In this document: in pieces, positions 1 to 8,062 of the stretch
How positions within the stretch are numbered: position 1 is the first letter of the stretch
Layout: each line of letters begins with the position of its first letter
Source of the DNA: Pseudoduganella dura
Lineage (GTDB): Bacteria > Pseudomonadota > Gammaproteobacteria > Burkholderiales > Burkholderiaceae_D
NCBI RefSeq assembly: GCF_009727155.1
Contig: NZ_WNWM01000002.1
Span: forward strand, 3,224,001-3,288,000
Reading direction: 5' to 3'
DNA: 64,000 bases
Notes under the pieces: model-generated
What the model was told of the DNA's origin: nothing
Databases searched by the model: none
What the model saw: only the letters and a program-made list of their open reading frames with translations
Program-made: the position numbers and the translations under genes

Positions 1-251
1 ACCTGGGCCGCGATCTTCATGCGGCGCTGCTTGGCGGGCGTGATGCTGGCGGCGGCGCCGCCGAAGGCGCGGCTGCGGCGCCGGCGCACCTCGACGAACA
101 CGAGATGGGTGCCGTCGCGCATGACCAGGTCGAGTTCGCCGCCCTTGCAGAGGAAGTTGCGCTCGATGAGCACCAGGCCGTGCGACAACAGGTGATCGAG
201 GGCGGCATCCTCGCCCAGTTGCCCTTTTTGCTGCTGGTCGGTGCGGCGCAT
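1..251 (-). CDS. yraN: YraN/UPF0102 family protein (partial, 3' end outside window)
   Basis: The first 83 codons are visible, reading leftwards from ATG at 251 off the window edge. The translation starts MRRTDQQQKGQLGEDAALDH and contains the family core, roughly IERNFLCKGGELDLVMRDG at residues 31-49 followed by FVEVRRR. The E-xD-ExR pattern is typical of the nuclease-like fold of UPF0102 proteins. The molecular function in cells is not established. The gene lies 16 bp downstream of lpoA on the same strand, which matches the conserved lpoA-yraN order of many proteobacteria, so the two are probably co-transcribed. Confidence 0.9.
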   Translation of the reverse strand, partial: MRRTDQQQKGQLGEDAALDHLLSHGLVLIERNFLCKGGELDLVMRDGTHLVFVEVRRRRSRAFGGAAASITPAKQRRMKIAAQ

Positions 252-267
252 CGGCACCCCTCGGCCG

Positions 268-1551
268 TTATGGCGTGGTGGAGACCGGTACCGGTACGCC
301 GTTGCGGTAGACGGCCGCCGGTTCCACGCGCTTCACGCGCGCCGGGCCGTTGCCGAAGTCGATCGACAGCTTGCCCGTGACGCCATCGAGCGCGATCGGC
401 TGGCCCGGATGCAGCGCGATTTCACGCGCCACGCGGAAGGCATCGATGCCGAGCGCGTACAGGCGTTCCATGTCCGCGGTGAGGCGTTCCTCGTCGCGCG
501 GCACCGGCTGCGGGTAGGCCGTCACGGTGGGGCTGTCGCGCTCGACCTGCCACGGCAGGTCCAGCAGCTTGACGCCATCGAGTTCGGTGCCCTGGTACAG
601 CGACACGCGGCCCGGATTGAGCGACGATGTGCCGTACAGCGGAATCTCGCCCAGCGGCGGCGCGGCGAGCGCCACGCGCAGCTGGCGGGCCTGGCCGGCA
701 TCGAGCGCGGCGAACAGCAGGTCGACCGGTTGCTCGGCCAGGCGGGCACGCAGCGCCACCAGTTCCGGGTCGCTCAGGTAGCCGTTCAGCGCGGCCAGTT
801 CGAGCGTCTTGGTGGCCATGCCCACCTGCGCGGCATGGCCGGCAAACGCGCTGGCGATGCGGCGCTGCCAGGCGGCGCTGCCGGACAGGATCATCACGTT
901 GGCACCGGGATGCTCGCGCGCGGCCCACTCGGCCACCTGGCGCGCCTCCTCCTCGATCGACAGGCCGATCGACAGCATCTTCGGCGGCAGCGCGGTGCCT
1001 TCGCGGTCTTCCGGGTGATTCAGTGCGATGGTGGGCTTCGTCACCAGCGGGCTGGCCGCGAGGGCGGTGACGGCGGAGCGGGCCAGCGGGCCCACGATCA
1101 TGTCCTGTTGCGCCAGCGTGGACTGGTAAGTCGGGAGGACGTCGCCCGCGGCGTCGCCCGTTTCGACGACCGTGACTTCGAAGCCGGCGCGGTCGCGTTC
1201 CCAGGCCGCCATGAAGCCGGCGCGCACGGCATCGGCGGCGCGGCCCAGCGTCTCGGAGCGCAGCGGCAGCAGCAGGCCGATGCGCACGGGCTGGCCGGTG
1301 GCCGCCGCGGTCGCCTGGCCTTCGTTCGCGGTGCCGGGCATCGCCACGGCGAACGTTTCGACCTGGGCATCCGCCTCGGGGGGCGGGGCGGGCCGGCGTT
1401 CCGGCGGCGCGGTAACGCGTTCGGGCGGGCTTGTCACGGTCTCGATTGGCGCGCACAATGCCCCCGGGCTGCCGCAAGGCGTGCTGCACGCGGAAACCGA
1501 CAGCGCGGCCGCCACGCACAACAGCAGTGTTTTGATTTTTTCAGCCAGCAT
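268..1551 (-). CDS. lpoA: LpoA/LppC-type lipoprotein, penicillin-binding protein activator (short form)
   Basis: Protein of 427 aa with a lipoprotein signal peptide; lipobox VSAC puts the acylated Cys at residue 22. The rest resembles the periplasmic-binding-protein-like C-terminal domain of LpoA/LppC, for example IGLLLPLRSETLGRAADAV near residue 90. E. coli LpoA, about 680 aa, activates PBP1a from the outer membrane and has an extra N-terminal TPR domain that is missing here; the short form is common in betaproteobacteria. Whether it activates a PBP is inferred from the family only. Its start codon is 10 bp from the divergent rsmI start, with a G-rich stretch (GGGGGTAGG) as possible ribosome site. 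yraN follows on the same strand. Confidence 0.85.
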   Translation of the reverse strand: MLAEKIKTLLLCVAAALSVSACSTPCGSPGALCAPIETVTSPPERVTAPPERRPAPPPEADAQVETFAVAMPGTANEGQATAAATGQPVRIGLLLPLRSETLGRAADAVRAGFMAAWERDRAGFEVTVVETGDAAGDVLPTYQSTLAQQDMIVGPLARSAVTALAASPLVTKPTIALNHPEDREGTALPPKMLSIGLSIEEEARQVAEWAAREHPGANVMILSGSAAWQRRIASAFAGHAAQVGMATKTLELAALNGYLSDPELVALRARLAEQPVDLLFAALDAGQARQLRVALAAPPLGEIPLYGTSSLNPGRVSLYQGTELDGVKLLDLPWQVERDSPTVTAYPQPVPRDEERLTADMERLYALGIDAFRVAREIALHPGQPIALDGVTGKLSIDFGNGPARVKRVEPAAVYRNGVPVPVSTTP

Positions 1552-1561
1552 CCTACCCCCA

Positions 1562-2470
1562 ATGACAGTTCAAGAATCCAGCCCGATCGCCGCCTTGCCG
1601 GTGCTCGGCGAGACCGCACTCCAGACATATCCTACGGCAACATTGTACGTAGTGGCCACTCCCATCGGCAATGTTACCGACATCGGCCTGCGCGCGTTGC
1701 ACGTTCTGGGGCTGGTCGACGCGGTCGCCTGCGAGGACACCCGCAACACCTCGCACCTGATGCAGCGCTTCGGCATCAGCAAGCCCTTGCTGGCCGCGCA
1801 CATGCATAACGAAAGGGAGGCGGGCGAGACGATCGTGCGGCGCCTGCAGGCCGGCGAGCGCATCGCGCTGGTGTCGGATGCGGGCACGCCGGCCGTGTCC
1901 GACCCCGGCGCGAAGATCGTCGACGCGGTACGGGCGGCGGGCCTGCGCGTGGTGCCCTTGCCCGGTGCCTCGGCCGTCGTGGCGGCGTTGTCGGCCAGCG
2001 GGCTGGTCAACGACCAGTTCTACTTTGTCGGCTTCCTGCCCGCGAAATCGAAGCAGCGCGAGACGGTGCTGGCCACCCTGCGCAACGTTACGGCCACGAT
2101 GGTGTTCTACGAGGCGCCGCACCGCATCACCGAATTCACGCAGGCGCTCGTGGCGGCGTTCGAGCCCACGCGGCAGGTGGTGTTCGCGCGCGAACTCACC
2201 AAGCTGTTCGAGGAGATCCACCGCTGTCCGCTGTCCGAAGCCGCGGCCTGGCTGGCCGGGGACGCGCACCGGGAGAAGGGCGAGTTCGTCGTGCTGCTGG
2301 AAGGCGCTGCGGCGCAGTCCGACGCGCAGGAAGCCGATGCCGAGCGCATCCTGAAGATCCTGCTGGCCGAATGCTCCGTCAAGCAGGCCGCCAGCCTCGC
2401 CGCGCAGATCACGGGGATGAAGAAGAACGCGCTGTATGACCGCGCGCTGGTGCTGAAGGGCGAGGGCTGA
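1562..2470 (+). CDS. rsmI: 16S rRNA (cytidine(1402)-2'-O)-methyltransferase RsmI
   Basis: Protein of 302 aa of the tetrapyrrole-methylase fold. It carries the RsmI landmarks YVVATPIGNVTDIGLRAL (about residues 29-46), CEDTRNTSHL and the SAM loop SDAGTPAVSDPGAKIVDAV (about 106-124). The enzyme 2'-O-methylates C1402 in the decoding centre of 16S rRNA, together with RsmH. ATG at 1562 was chosen because it leaves an N-terminal tail of about 28 residues before the conserved strand, a little longer than in E. coli; the frame is open further upstream but overlaps lpoA. No clear Shine-Dalgarno precedes this ATG. It is transcribed divergently from lpoA. Confidence 0.93.
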   Translation: MTVQESSPIAALPVLGETALQTYPTATLYVVATPIGNVTDIGLRALHVLGLVDAVACEDTRNTSHLMQRFGISKPLLAAHMHNEREAGETIVRRLQAGERIALVSDAGTPAVSDPGAKIVDAVRAAGLRVVPLPGASAVVAALSASGLVNDQFYFVGFLPAKSKQRETVLATLRNVTATMVFYEAPHRITEFTQALVAAFEPTRQVVFARELTKLFEEIHRCPLSEAAAWLAGDAHREKGEFVVLLEGAAAQSDAQEADAERILKILLAECSVKQAASLAAQITGMKKNALYDRALVLKGEG

Positions 2471-2486
2471 TCGCGCCACCGGAACG

Positions 2487-4274
2487 TCATCGGCGCAGCA
2501 GTTCCTCGATACCGGCGGCTGGCACTGGCCGGCTGACGTAGTAACCCTGCATCTGGTCGCAGCCATGCTCGCGCAGGAACTGCAGCTGGCGGGCGTCTTC
2601 CACGCCTTCGGCCACCACTTTCAGGTTCATGCTGTGGGCGAGGGCGATGACCGAATGCACGATGGCGGCATCGTCGGCATCGTGCGTGATGTCGCTGACG
2701 AACGAGCGGTCGATCTTCAGGCTGTCGATCGGAAAGCGCTTCAGGTACGCCAGGCTGGAATAGCCGGTGCCGAAATCGTCGATCGCCAGTTGCACGCCCA
2801 TCTCGTTGAGCTGGCGGAAGATCGCCACCGCGGCCTGCGGGTTTTCCATCACCGCCGTTTCCGTGATCTCGAGCGCCAGGCAGGCCGGGTCGCAGCCCGT
2901 TTCGCGCACCAGCCGGGCCACCAGCTCCACCAGGTCCCGGTGCTGGAACTGGCGGGCGGACAGATTCACGCTCACCGTCAGCGGCGGCAGCCCCGCGTCG
3001 CGCCAGGCTTTCTGCTGCGCGCACGCGGTGGCCAGCACCCAGTCGCCGATCGGCACGATCAGGCCGGTCTGCTCGGCGATCGGGATGAAGTCGCCGGGCG
3101 GCACCATCGGCCCGAGCTGCGGCTGCCAGCGCAGCAGCGCCTCCACGCCGACCACGGCACCGGTCGCGATATCCACCTGGGGCTGGTAATGCAGCCGGAA
3201 TTCGTCGCGCTCCAGCGCGCGCCGCAATGCGCCTTCCATGCGCAGGCTGTCCAGCGCCTGCATGCTCATGCTATGCACATAGAACGCGTACTGGTTGCCC
3301 CCATCGGCCTTGGCGCGGTACATCGCCGTGTCGGCGTTCTTCAGCAGCGTGGGCGTATCGGTGCCGTCGCGCGGATACAGGCCGATGCCGATGCTCCCTG
3401 TGGGGAAGATCTCCTGCCCGCGCAGCAGCATCGGCCGGCACAGCGTGTCGAGGATTTTCTGCGCGACGGTGCAGGCGTCGCTCTCGTGCGCCAGGCCCCC
3501 CAGCACGACCACGAACTCGTCGCCGCCCTGCCGCGCCGCGGTATCGGTCTCGCGCAGGTTCCTCCCGATGCGCCGTCCGATTTCCACGATCACCTCGTCG
3601 CCGGCATCGTGGCCCAGGCTGTCGTTGATGTTCTTGAAACGGTCGAGGTCGACGAACATGACCGCCACCAGCGTGTGCGTACGATGCGCGTGCGCGATCG
3701 CGTGCGACAGGCGGTCTTCGAGCAGCAGCCGGTTCGGCAGGCCCGTCAGCGCATCGTGGCTGGCCATGCGCAGCAGCGTTTCCTCGGCCCCCTTGCGGCG
3801 CGAGATATCTTCCACCACGGTGATGTAGCGCCGCTCGCCCGCCGCATCGAGCAGCGACGAGACGGTCACGTTGATCCACACCGCGTGGCCGTTCTTGTGC
3901 AGGTAGCGCTTTTCGCGCGAATACTCGGCCAGCTCGCCGGAGCGCAAGCGCTGCTGCAGCGCTTCATCCTGCGCGCGATCGTCCGGATGCGTCAGTTCCA
4001 CCGTCGTCAGCCGCTGCAGCTCGGCTTCCGTATAGCCGGTGATATCGGAATATTTCCGGTTCACGCGCAGCGGCCGCCCGGTGGCACCCACGTGGGCAAT
4101 GCCCACGGCCGCCTGGTTGAACGTCAGCCGGTACAGTTCCTCGCGCTCGCGCAGCAGCGCCACATCGAACTCGTCTATCGCCGCGGGGCAGGTGCCTCCG
4201 CACGCCGGTGCCAGGTAGCCGAACTTCAGGTTGGCGGCAATCGCATCGGCCGCCTCGAACAGGTCACATATCAT
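2487..4274 (-). CDS. PAS-GGDEF-EAL cyclic-di-GMP signalling protein
   Basis: Protein of 595 aa without membrane segments. A PAS domain with PAC-like end spans about residues 42-165, GGDEF about 172-335 and EAL about 345-595. The GGDEF motif is intact at 250-254, and an inhibitory-site RETD lies five residues ahead of it (241-244). EAL is intact at 378-380 with ITET, DDFGTGYSS and the downstream EGVE motif, so both diguanylate cyclase and phosphodiesterase activities are possible. The protein is presumably cytosolic and sensed through PAS. No neighbouring gene suggests the output. It is monocistronic on the minus strand, ending 16 bp from rsmI. Confidence 0.93.
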   Translation of the reverse strand: MICDLFEAADAIAANLKFGYLAPACGGTCPAAIDEFDVALLREREELYRLTFNQAAVGIAHVGATGRPLRVNRKYSDITGYTEAELQRLTTVELTHPDDRAQDEALQQRLRSGELAEYSREKRYLHKNGHAVWINVTVSSLLDAAGERRYITVVEDISRRKGAEETLLRMASHDALTGLPNRLLLEDRLSHAIAHAHRTHTLVAVMFVDLDRFKNINDSLGHDAGDEVIVEIGRRIGRNLRETDTAARQGGDEFVVVLGGLAHESDACTVAQKILDTLCRPMLLRGQEIFPTGSIGIGLYPRDGTDTPTLLKNADTAMYRAKADGGNQYAFYVHSMSMQALDSLRMEGALRRALERDEFRLHYQPQVDIATGAVVGVEALLRWQPQLGPMVPPGDFIPIAEQTGLIVPIGDWVLATACAQQKAWRDAGLPPLTVSVNLSARQFQHRDLVELVARLVRETGCDPACLALEITETAVMENPQAAVAIFRQLNEMGVQLAIDDFGTGYSSLAYLKRFPIDSLKIDRSFVSDITHDADDAAIVHSVIALAHSMNLKVVAEGVEDARQLQFLREHGCDQMQGYYVSRPVPAAGIEELLRR

Positions 4275-4339
4275 GCCGGCATTAAAACAAGTCCGGCCAG
4301 AACATTTATTGATCTAGATCAATTATTTAGAAATGAACA

Positions 4340-4951
4340 TCACGGCGTGTCATCGCCACAGTATTCGGCGTAGCCGGGCATCCGCGACAGCCGTTCCATG
4401 TAGGCGGCCACGGCCGGCAGATCGGCGTGCGCGATCGGCGTCGCGCGCCAGCGATGCACGGAAACACCGATGACGACGTCGGCCACGGAAAAGGCGTCGC
4501 CGGCCACATAGGCGCCCGTCTGGGCAAGATGCCGGTCCAGCAACGCCATTTTCGCGTTCCAGTCGCGCACCCCGGCCGCGACGGCTTCCGGGCCGAACTG
4601 AGTGCTGCCGCGCAGCAGGGTCATGAACGCGGGCCGCCACGCGGCATTCAGTTCAGTGGCTTGCCAGTCCATCCATTGCTCGATGCGGGCCCGCTGCAGT
4701 CGGCCGGAAGGCAGCAGGGCGCTGTCGTGCGCGAGGTAGCGGCAGATCGTGTTCGATTCCCACAGCACCGTGTCGCCGTCGCGCAGCACCGGCACCTGCG
4801 CATTGGGATTGAGCGCCAGGAATTCCGGCACATCCGGATCGCGCTCGCCCTTGCCCCACGGCTCGAGTTCGAACGGCAATTCGAGCAGGCGGCAGGTCCA
4901 CAGCACCTTGCGCACATTGATCGAAGGGAGTTTCCCGAGAATCGTCAGCAT
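4340..4951 (-). CDS. Glutathione S-transferase family protein
   Basis: Protein of 203 aa from ATG at 4951. An in-frame GTG at 4972 would overlap the upstream gene, whereas the ATG lies 4 bp after that gene's stop. The N-terminal thioredoxin-fold domain has LGKLPSINVRKVLWTCRLL and the glutathione-binding NPNAQVPVL and ESNTICRYL patterns (cis-Pro and the SNxI loop). An all-helical C-terminal domain follows, including GDAFSVADVVIG, the N-capping box of GSTs. Substrate unknown; the family covers detoxification and redox roles. The 4-bp spacing suggests co-translation with the preceding TonB-like membrane protein. Confidence 0.85.
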   Translation of the reverse strand: MLTILGKLPSINVRKVLWTCRLLELPFELEPWGKGERDPDVPEFLALNPNAQVPVLRDGDTVLWESNTICRYLAHDSALLPSGRLQRARIEQWMDWQATELNAAWRPAFMTLLRGSTQFGPEAVAAGVRDWNAKMALLDRHLAQTGAYVAGDAFSVADVVIGVSVHRWRATPIAHADLPAVAAYMERLSRMPGYAEYCGDDTP

Positions 4952-4955
4952 GTCG

Positions 4956-5606
4956 TCACCATTTGCAGCCACTGTCCTTTTTATCCGCGAGCATGATCAA
5001 CGGCGCAAGCAAGCCTGCGCCGGCGTAAGCGGTACGGCAGTCGCCCCGGGTGGCGTTGGCCACGTTGCGTCCGAACCGCTGTTCCTTGGTTTCCTTCCAT
5101 TCCTTGCCCTTGTTCAGCTTTGCCGCCGCCCAGTTCATCGGCGGCGGTTCCAGGTTGTTGGCCATCTTGCGGGCGGCGCCGCGCGCCGCGTCCGGATCGA
5201 AGTCCGGCACGCCTTCGGCCGGGGCCGGCTCGGCGGGCTGGGCCGGAACCATGGTCATCGCTGGCGGCGAGGCGGTATCCAGCTCGGCACGTTCGGGCTC
5301 GGGGCGCCCGGCCGCCACGCGTGCGGATGCGGAAGGCGTGATGGACGCGGGGCGGGCGGCCTGCTTGACCGGCTTCGCCGGCCCGGCTGGCGGTTCGACG
5401 ATGGCGACCGGCTCCGGCATTGGCTTCGGTGGCGGCAGGATGCGCACTGTCAGCGGCTGGGCCCAGCGTGGCTCGTGCGATGGCATGGGCGGCACCGAAG
5501 GCGTACGCAGCATAGCCAGCAGCAACACGTGCAGCACGAAGGAAATCGCCACGCCGGCCACGAGCCTGCGGCGTGGCCTGGTCGGGTAAGTCAGGGTCTG
5601 TTGCAT
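4956..5606 (-). CDS. Hypothetical proline-rich membrane-anchored protein (TonB-like N-terminus)
   Basis: Protein of 216 aa. One transmembrane anchor at about residues 14-33 (LVAGVAISFVLHVLLLAML) is followed by a Pro/Ala-rich periplasmic stretch (about 40-130) reminiscent of TonB or TolA linkers. The C-terminal part (about 150-216) holds Trp, Lys and two Cys but does not show the TonB C-terminal fold. I cannot assign a function; a role as envelope-spanning or scaffold protein is only inferred from layout. It is the first gene of a likely two-gene unit with the GST. Its start lies about 120 bp upstream of the tRNA-Pro gene, transcribed in the other direction. Confidence 0.7.
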   Translation of the reverse strand: MQQTLTYPTRPRRRLVAGVAISFVLHVLLLAMLRTPSVPPMPSHEPRWAQPLTVRILPPPKPMPEPVAIVEPPAGPAKPVKQAARPASITPSASARVAAGRPEPERAELDTASPPAMTMVPAQPAEPAPAEGVPDFDPDAARGAARKMANNLEPPPMNWAAAKLNKGKEWKETKEQRFGRNVANATRGDCRTAYAGAGLLAPLIMLADKKDSGCKW

Positions 5607-5690
5607 GGCTCCACGTCCTGGAACAGGGATGCCAGTTTCTCACATTGCACATTTGATAATCCACCGAGGCAAGAATATTTTATCGGGATC

Positions 5691-5719
5691 TTGACGCCCA
5701 ACTGTCATCCGCGTATGAT
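5691..5719 (+). promoter_or_regulatory. Sigma-70 promoter of the first tRNA-Pro
   Basis: A -35 element TTGACG (5691-5696) and a -10 element TATGAT (5714-5719) are separated by exactly 17 bp. The -10 ends 10 bp before the first base of tRNA-Pro, the usual spacing for a tRNA promoter. Confidence 0.8.
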
Positions 5720-5729
5720 CTTGCTTCTT

Positions 5730-5806
<77 letters not shown>

Positions 5807-5820
5807 AGATTCATCAAAAA

Positions 5821-5852
5821 CCCCTGCAAGTTTCGGCTTGCGGGGGTTTTTG
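5821..5852 (+). terminator. Rho-independent terminator after tRNA-Pro copy 1
   Basis: Inverted repeat CCCCTGCAAG / CTTGCGGGGG with a 6-nt loop, followed by TTTTTGTTT. It starts 14 bp after the tRNA CCA end. Confidence 0.9.
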
Positions 5853-5920
5853 TTTGTGCGCGCGGTTTGTCGCCGATTTGTAGCCGATTTATAATCGGCT
5901 TCGACCGGGTTCATTTGCAC

Positions 5921-5949
5921 TTGGCATCTGGCACGAAATAATGTATAGT
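5921..5949 (+). promoter_or_regulatory. Sigma-70 promoter of the second tRNA-Pro
   Basis: A -35 TTGGCA (5921-5926), 17-bp spacer and -10 TATAGT (5944-5949) lie 10 bp ahead of tRNA-Pro copy 2. The geometry is identical to copy 1, although the promoter sequence differs. Confidence 0.75.
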
Positions 5950-5959
5950 TCTGCTTCTT

Positions 5960-6036
5960 CGGAGTGTAGCGCAGCCCGGTAGCGCACCTGGTTTGGGACC
6001 AGGGGGTCCAAGGTTCGAATCCTTGTACTCCGACCA
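5960..6036 (+). tRNA. tRNA-Pro (anticodon UGG), copy 2
   Basis: A 77-nt tRNA identical to the upstream copy except for two bases. The outer pair of the anticodon stem is C-G (5987/6003) instead of T-A (5757/5773), a fully compensated change. Anticodon TGG, T-loop and encoded CCA are intact. Promoter, tRNA and terminator together repeat the upstream unit with a period of 230 bp, which indicates a tandem duplication. Confidence 0.97.
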
Positions 6037-6050
6037 AGATTCATCAAGAA

Positions 6051-6085
6051 CCCCCGCAAGTTCACGCTTGCGGGGGTTTTTGTTT
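6051..6085 (+). terminator. Rho-independent terminator after tRNA-Pro copy 2
   Basis: Inverted repeat CCCCCGCAAG / CTTGCGGGGG, loop TTCACG, then TTTTTGTTT. It is the duplicate of the copy 1 terminator, and the outer stem has changed in a compensatory way (T to C opposite G). Confidence 0.9.
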
Positions 6086-6107
6086 GCGCGAACCGTTTAC
6101 TGTTTAC

Positions 6108-6184
6108 TGCCGGGTTCGTGTCACATCGGTGCCTGGCACCAAGGTGACATCGGTGCCTGGCACCAAAGTGACACGAGCCCGGCA
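6108..6184. repeat. Composite palindromic REP-like element
   Basis: Outer 17-bp inverted repeats (6108-6124 and 6168-6184, TGCCGGG[T/C]TCGTGTCAC, one mismatch) enclose two direct copies of the perfect 13-bp palindrome GGTGCCTGGCACC (6128-6140 and 6152-6164). It lies between the convergent tRNA-Pro and mvaB genes and reaches the mvaB stop region. The 13-bp core fits the covarying family seen elsewhere in the window. Confidence 0.75.
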
Positions 6185-6188
6185 ATGA

Positions 6189-7097
6189 TCAGGCGCTGCG
6201 CTTGGCCAGCAATGCATTCCCGGCACGGCTGGCGCTCTTGCGCCCGAGGAACTGGGAGATGTATTGCCCGGCGTCGGCCACTGCATCGAGATCGATACCC
6301 GTTTCGATGCCCAGGCCGTTCATCATGTACAGCACATCCTCGGTCGCCACGTTGCCGGTTGCGCCCTTGGCATACGGACAGCCGCCCAGCCCGGCGACGG
6401 ACGAGTGGAAGATCGAAATGCCCAGTTCCAGCGACGCGTAGATGTTCGCCAGCGCCTGGCCATAGGTATCGTGGAAGTGGCCGGACAGCGCTTCGACGCG
6501 GAACGCGCCGATCGCCGTCGTCATCACCGCCTGGGCATGGCGCGGCGTGGCCACGCCGATCGTGTCGGCGATGTCGATCTCGTCGCAGCCCAGGTCGCGC
6601 ATCCGCGCCACCACGTCCGCCACGGCGGCCAGCGGCACCTCGCCCTGGTACGGGCAGCCGAACGCGGTGCTGATGCTGCCGCGCAGCCGCACGCCATGTT
6701 CCTTCGCGGCGCGGGCCACCGGCTCGAAGCGCGCGATCGATTCGGCGATCGAACAGTTGATGTTACGCTGCGAGAAGGCTTCCGACGCGGAGCCGAAGAT
6801 CACCACTTCATCGGCCCTGGCTGCCAGCGCGGCTTCGAAGCCCTGCAGGTTCGGCGTCAGCACGGAGTAGACGACGCCGGGCTTGCGCGCGATGCCGGCC
6901 ATCACATCGCGGCTCGTCGCCATCTGCGGCACCCATTTCGGCGACACGAACGCCGCCGCTTCCACGTTGGCGAAGCCGGCGGCGGACAGGCGGTCGACCA
7001 GCGCGATCTTCACGTCGGCCGGCACGTTTTCCTTTTCGTTCTGCAGGCCGTCGCGCGGGCCCACTTCGACGATCTTCACTTTCTTCGGCAGGTTCAT
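6189..7097 (-). CDS. mvaB: Hydroxymethylglutaryl-CoA lyase
   Basis: Protein of 302 aa, the usual bacterial length, of the DRE-TIM/HMGL-like family. It has VGPRDGLQNEK (about residues 12-22) with the catalytic Arg-Asp, and near the C-terminus GLGGCPYAKGATGNVATEDV, which carries the conserved reactive Cys. It splits HMG-CoA into acetoacetate and acetyl-CoA, the last step of leucine degradation (also called liuE). It is the final gene of the liu-bio operon, 25 bp after ghrA. The REP-like palindrome downstream may stabilise or end the transcript. Confidence 0.95.
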   Translation of the reverse strand: MNLPKKVKIVEVGPRDGLQNEKENVPADVKIALVDRLSAAGFANVEAAAFVSPKWVPQMATSRDVMAGIARKPGVVYSVLTPNLQGFEAALAARADEVVIFGSASEAFSQRNINCSIAESIARFEPVARAAKEHGVRLRGSISTAFGCPYQGEVPLAAVADVVARMRDLGCDEIDIADTIGVATPRHAQAVMTTAIGAFRVEALSGHFHDTYGQALANIYASLELGISIFHSSVAGLGGCPYAKGATGNVATEDVLYMMNGLGIETGIDLDAVADAGQYISQFLGRKSASRAGNALLAKRSA

Positions 7098-7122
7098 GTC
7101 GGTATCCAGTCAATATCCCGGT

Positions 7123-8052
7123 TCAATATCCAAGCTCGCGATCGACGACGTCCGCGACCGGCTCTCCGCGCTCCAGCTGCCCGATCTTGCCGGCGATCTG
7201 GCGCACGCTTTCGTCGCGCAGCGTCAGCGCCGAAATGTGCGGCGTGATCGTGATGCGCGGCTCTTCCCAGAACGGATGCTGCGCCGGCAGCGGCTCGTTG
7301 CGGAACACGTCCAGCGTGGCGCCGGCGATATGGCCGGACTGGATATAGGCCAGCAGGTCCGGCTCCGCCAGGTGGGCGCCGCGGGCCACGTTGATCACAT
7401 ACGCTCCCCGCGGCAGCTTGCCCAGGTTGGCGCGGTTCAGGATGTTGGCGGTGGCCTCCGTCAGCGGCAGCATGCAGACGACCACGTGCGTGCTGCGCAG
7501 GAACGCGTCGAGCCCGTCGTCGCCGGCAAAGCAGCGCACGCCGTCGATCGCGTCATCGGTGCGTTTCCAGGCCTGCAGCGGAAAGCCGAACGGGCGCAGG
7601 CAGTCCAGCACGCGCCGTCCCAGCGCGCCGGCGCCCATCACTCCCACGGTGAACGTATCGCGCTCGTGCGCGGCCAGCGGCCGCCATTCGCCCACGGCGG
7701 CCTGGTCGTCGTACTGGTCGAAGCGGCGGAAATGGCGCAGCACCGCGTGGACGACGTATTCGCCCATCTGCACACCCATGCCGGCATCGCCCAGGCGCAC
7801 GACCGGCACGTGGCGGGGCAGGGCGCCATTCTTCAGCAGCGCATCGGCGCCGGCGCCCATCAGGAAGATCGCCTTCACTTCGGCCAGTTCGCGCAGCATC
7901 GCCTCGGGAGGCGCCCAGACCACGGCGTAATCGCAGGGCGGCAGCTTGTCGCCGCCGCTCCACGTCACGCATTGCGCCCCCGGCAGGTTGCGCGCGAAGT
8001 CGTCGGCCCACGGGGCGACGTTGCCATCGCTGCGGTACAAAAGGATGCGCAT
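7123..8052 (-). CDS. ghrA: Glyoxylate/hydroxypyruvate reductase A
   Basis: Protein of 309 aa of the D-isomer-specific 2-hydroxyacid dehydrogenase family, GhrA branch, starting MRILLYRSDGNVAPW. The Rossmann motif is GVMGAGALGRRV (about residues 138-149). Catalytic Arg is in NVARGAHL, Glu in DVFRNEPLP and His in TPHISALTLRDES. It reduces glyoxylate or hydroxypyruvate with NAD(P)H. It lies 10 bp after liuD and 25 bp before mvaB, so it is transcribed with leucine catabolism genes. Its substrate there may differ from glyoxylate, though that is inference. Confidence 0.88.
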   Translation of the reverse strand: MRILLYRSDGNVAPWADDFARNLPGAQCVTWSGGDKLPPCDYAVVWAPPEAMLRELAEVKAIFLMGAGADALLKNGALPRHVPVVRLGDAGMGVQMGEYVVHAVLRHFRRFDQYDDQAAVGEWRPLAAHERDTFTVGVMGAGALGRRVLDCLRPFGFPLQAWKRTDDAIDGVRCFAGDDGLDAFLRSTHVVVCMLPLTEATANILNRANLGKLPRGAYVINVARGAHLAEPDLLAYIQSGHIAGATLDVFRNEPLPAQHPFWEEPRITITPHISALTLRDESVRQIAGKIGQLERGEPVADVVDRELGY

Positions 8053-8062
8053 TCAGTTCTCC

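Noticed and set aside
4956..5606. Annotation as TonB
   Set aside because: The anchor and Pro-rich region resemble TonB, but the C-terminal domain does not and no exbB/exbD genes are adjacent.
6128..6164. Two identical palindromes as the start of a CRISPR array
   Set aside because: Only two copies, an 11-bp spacer, no cas genes; it is a REP-like element.
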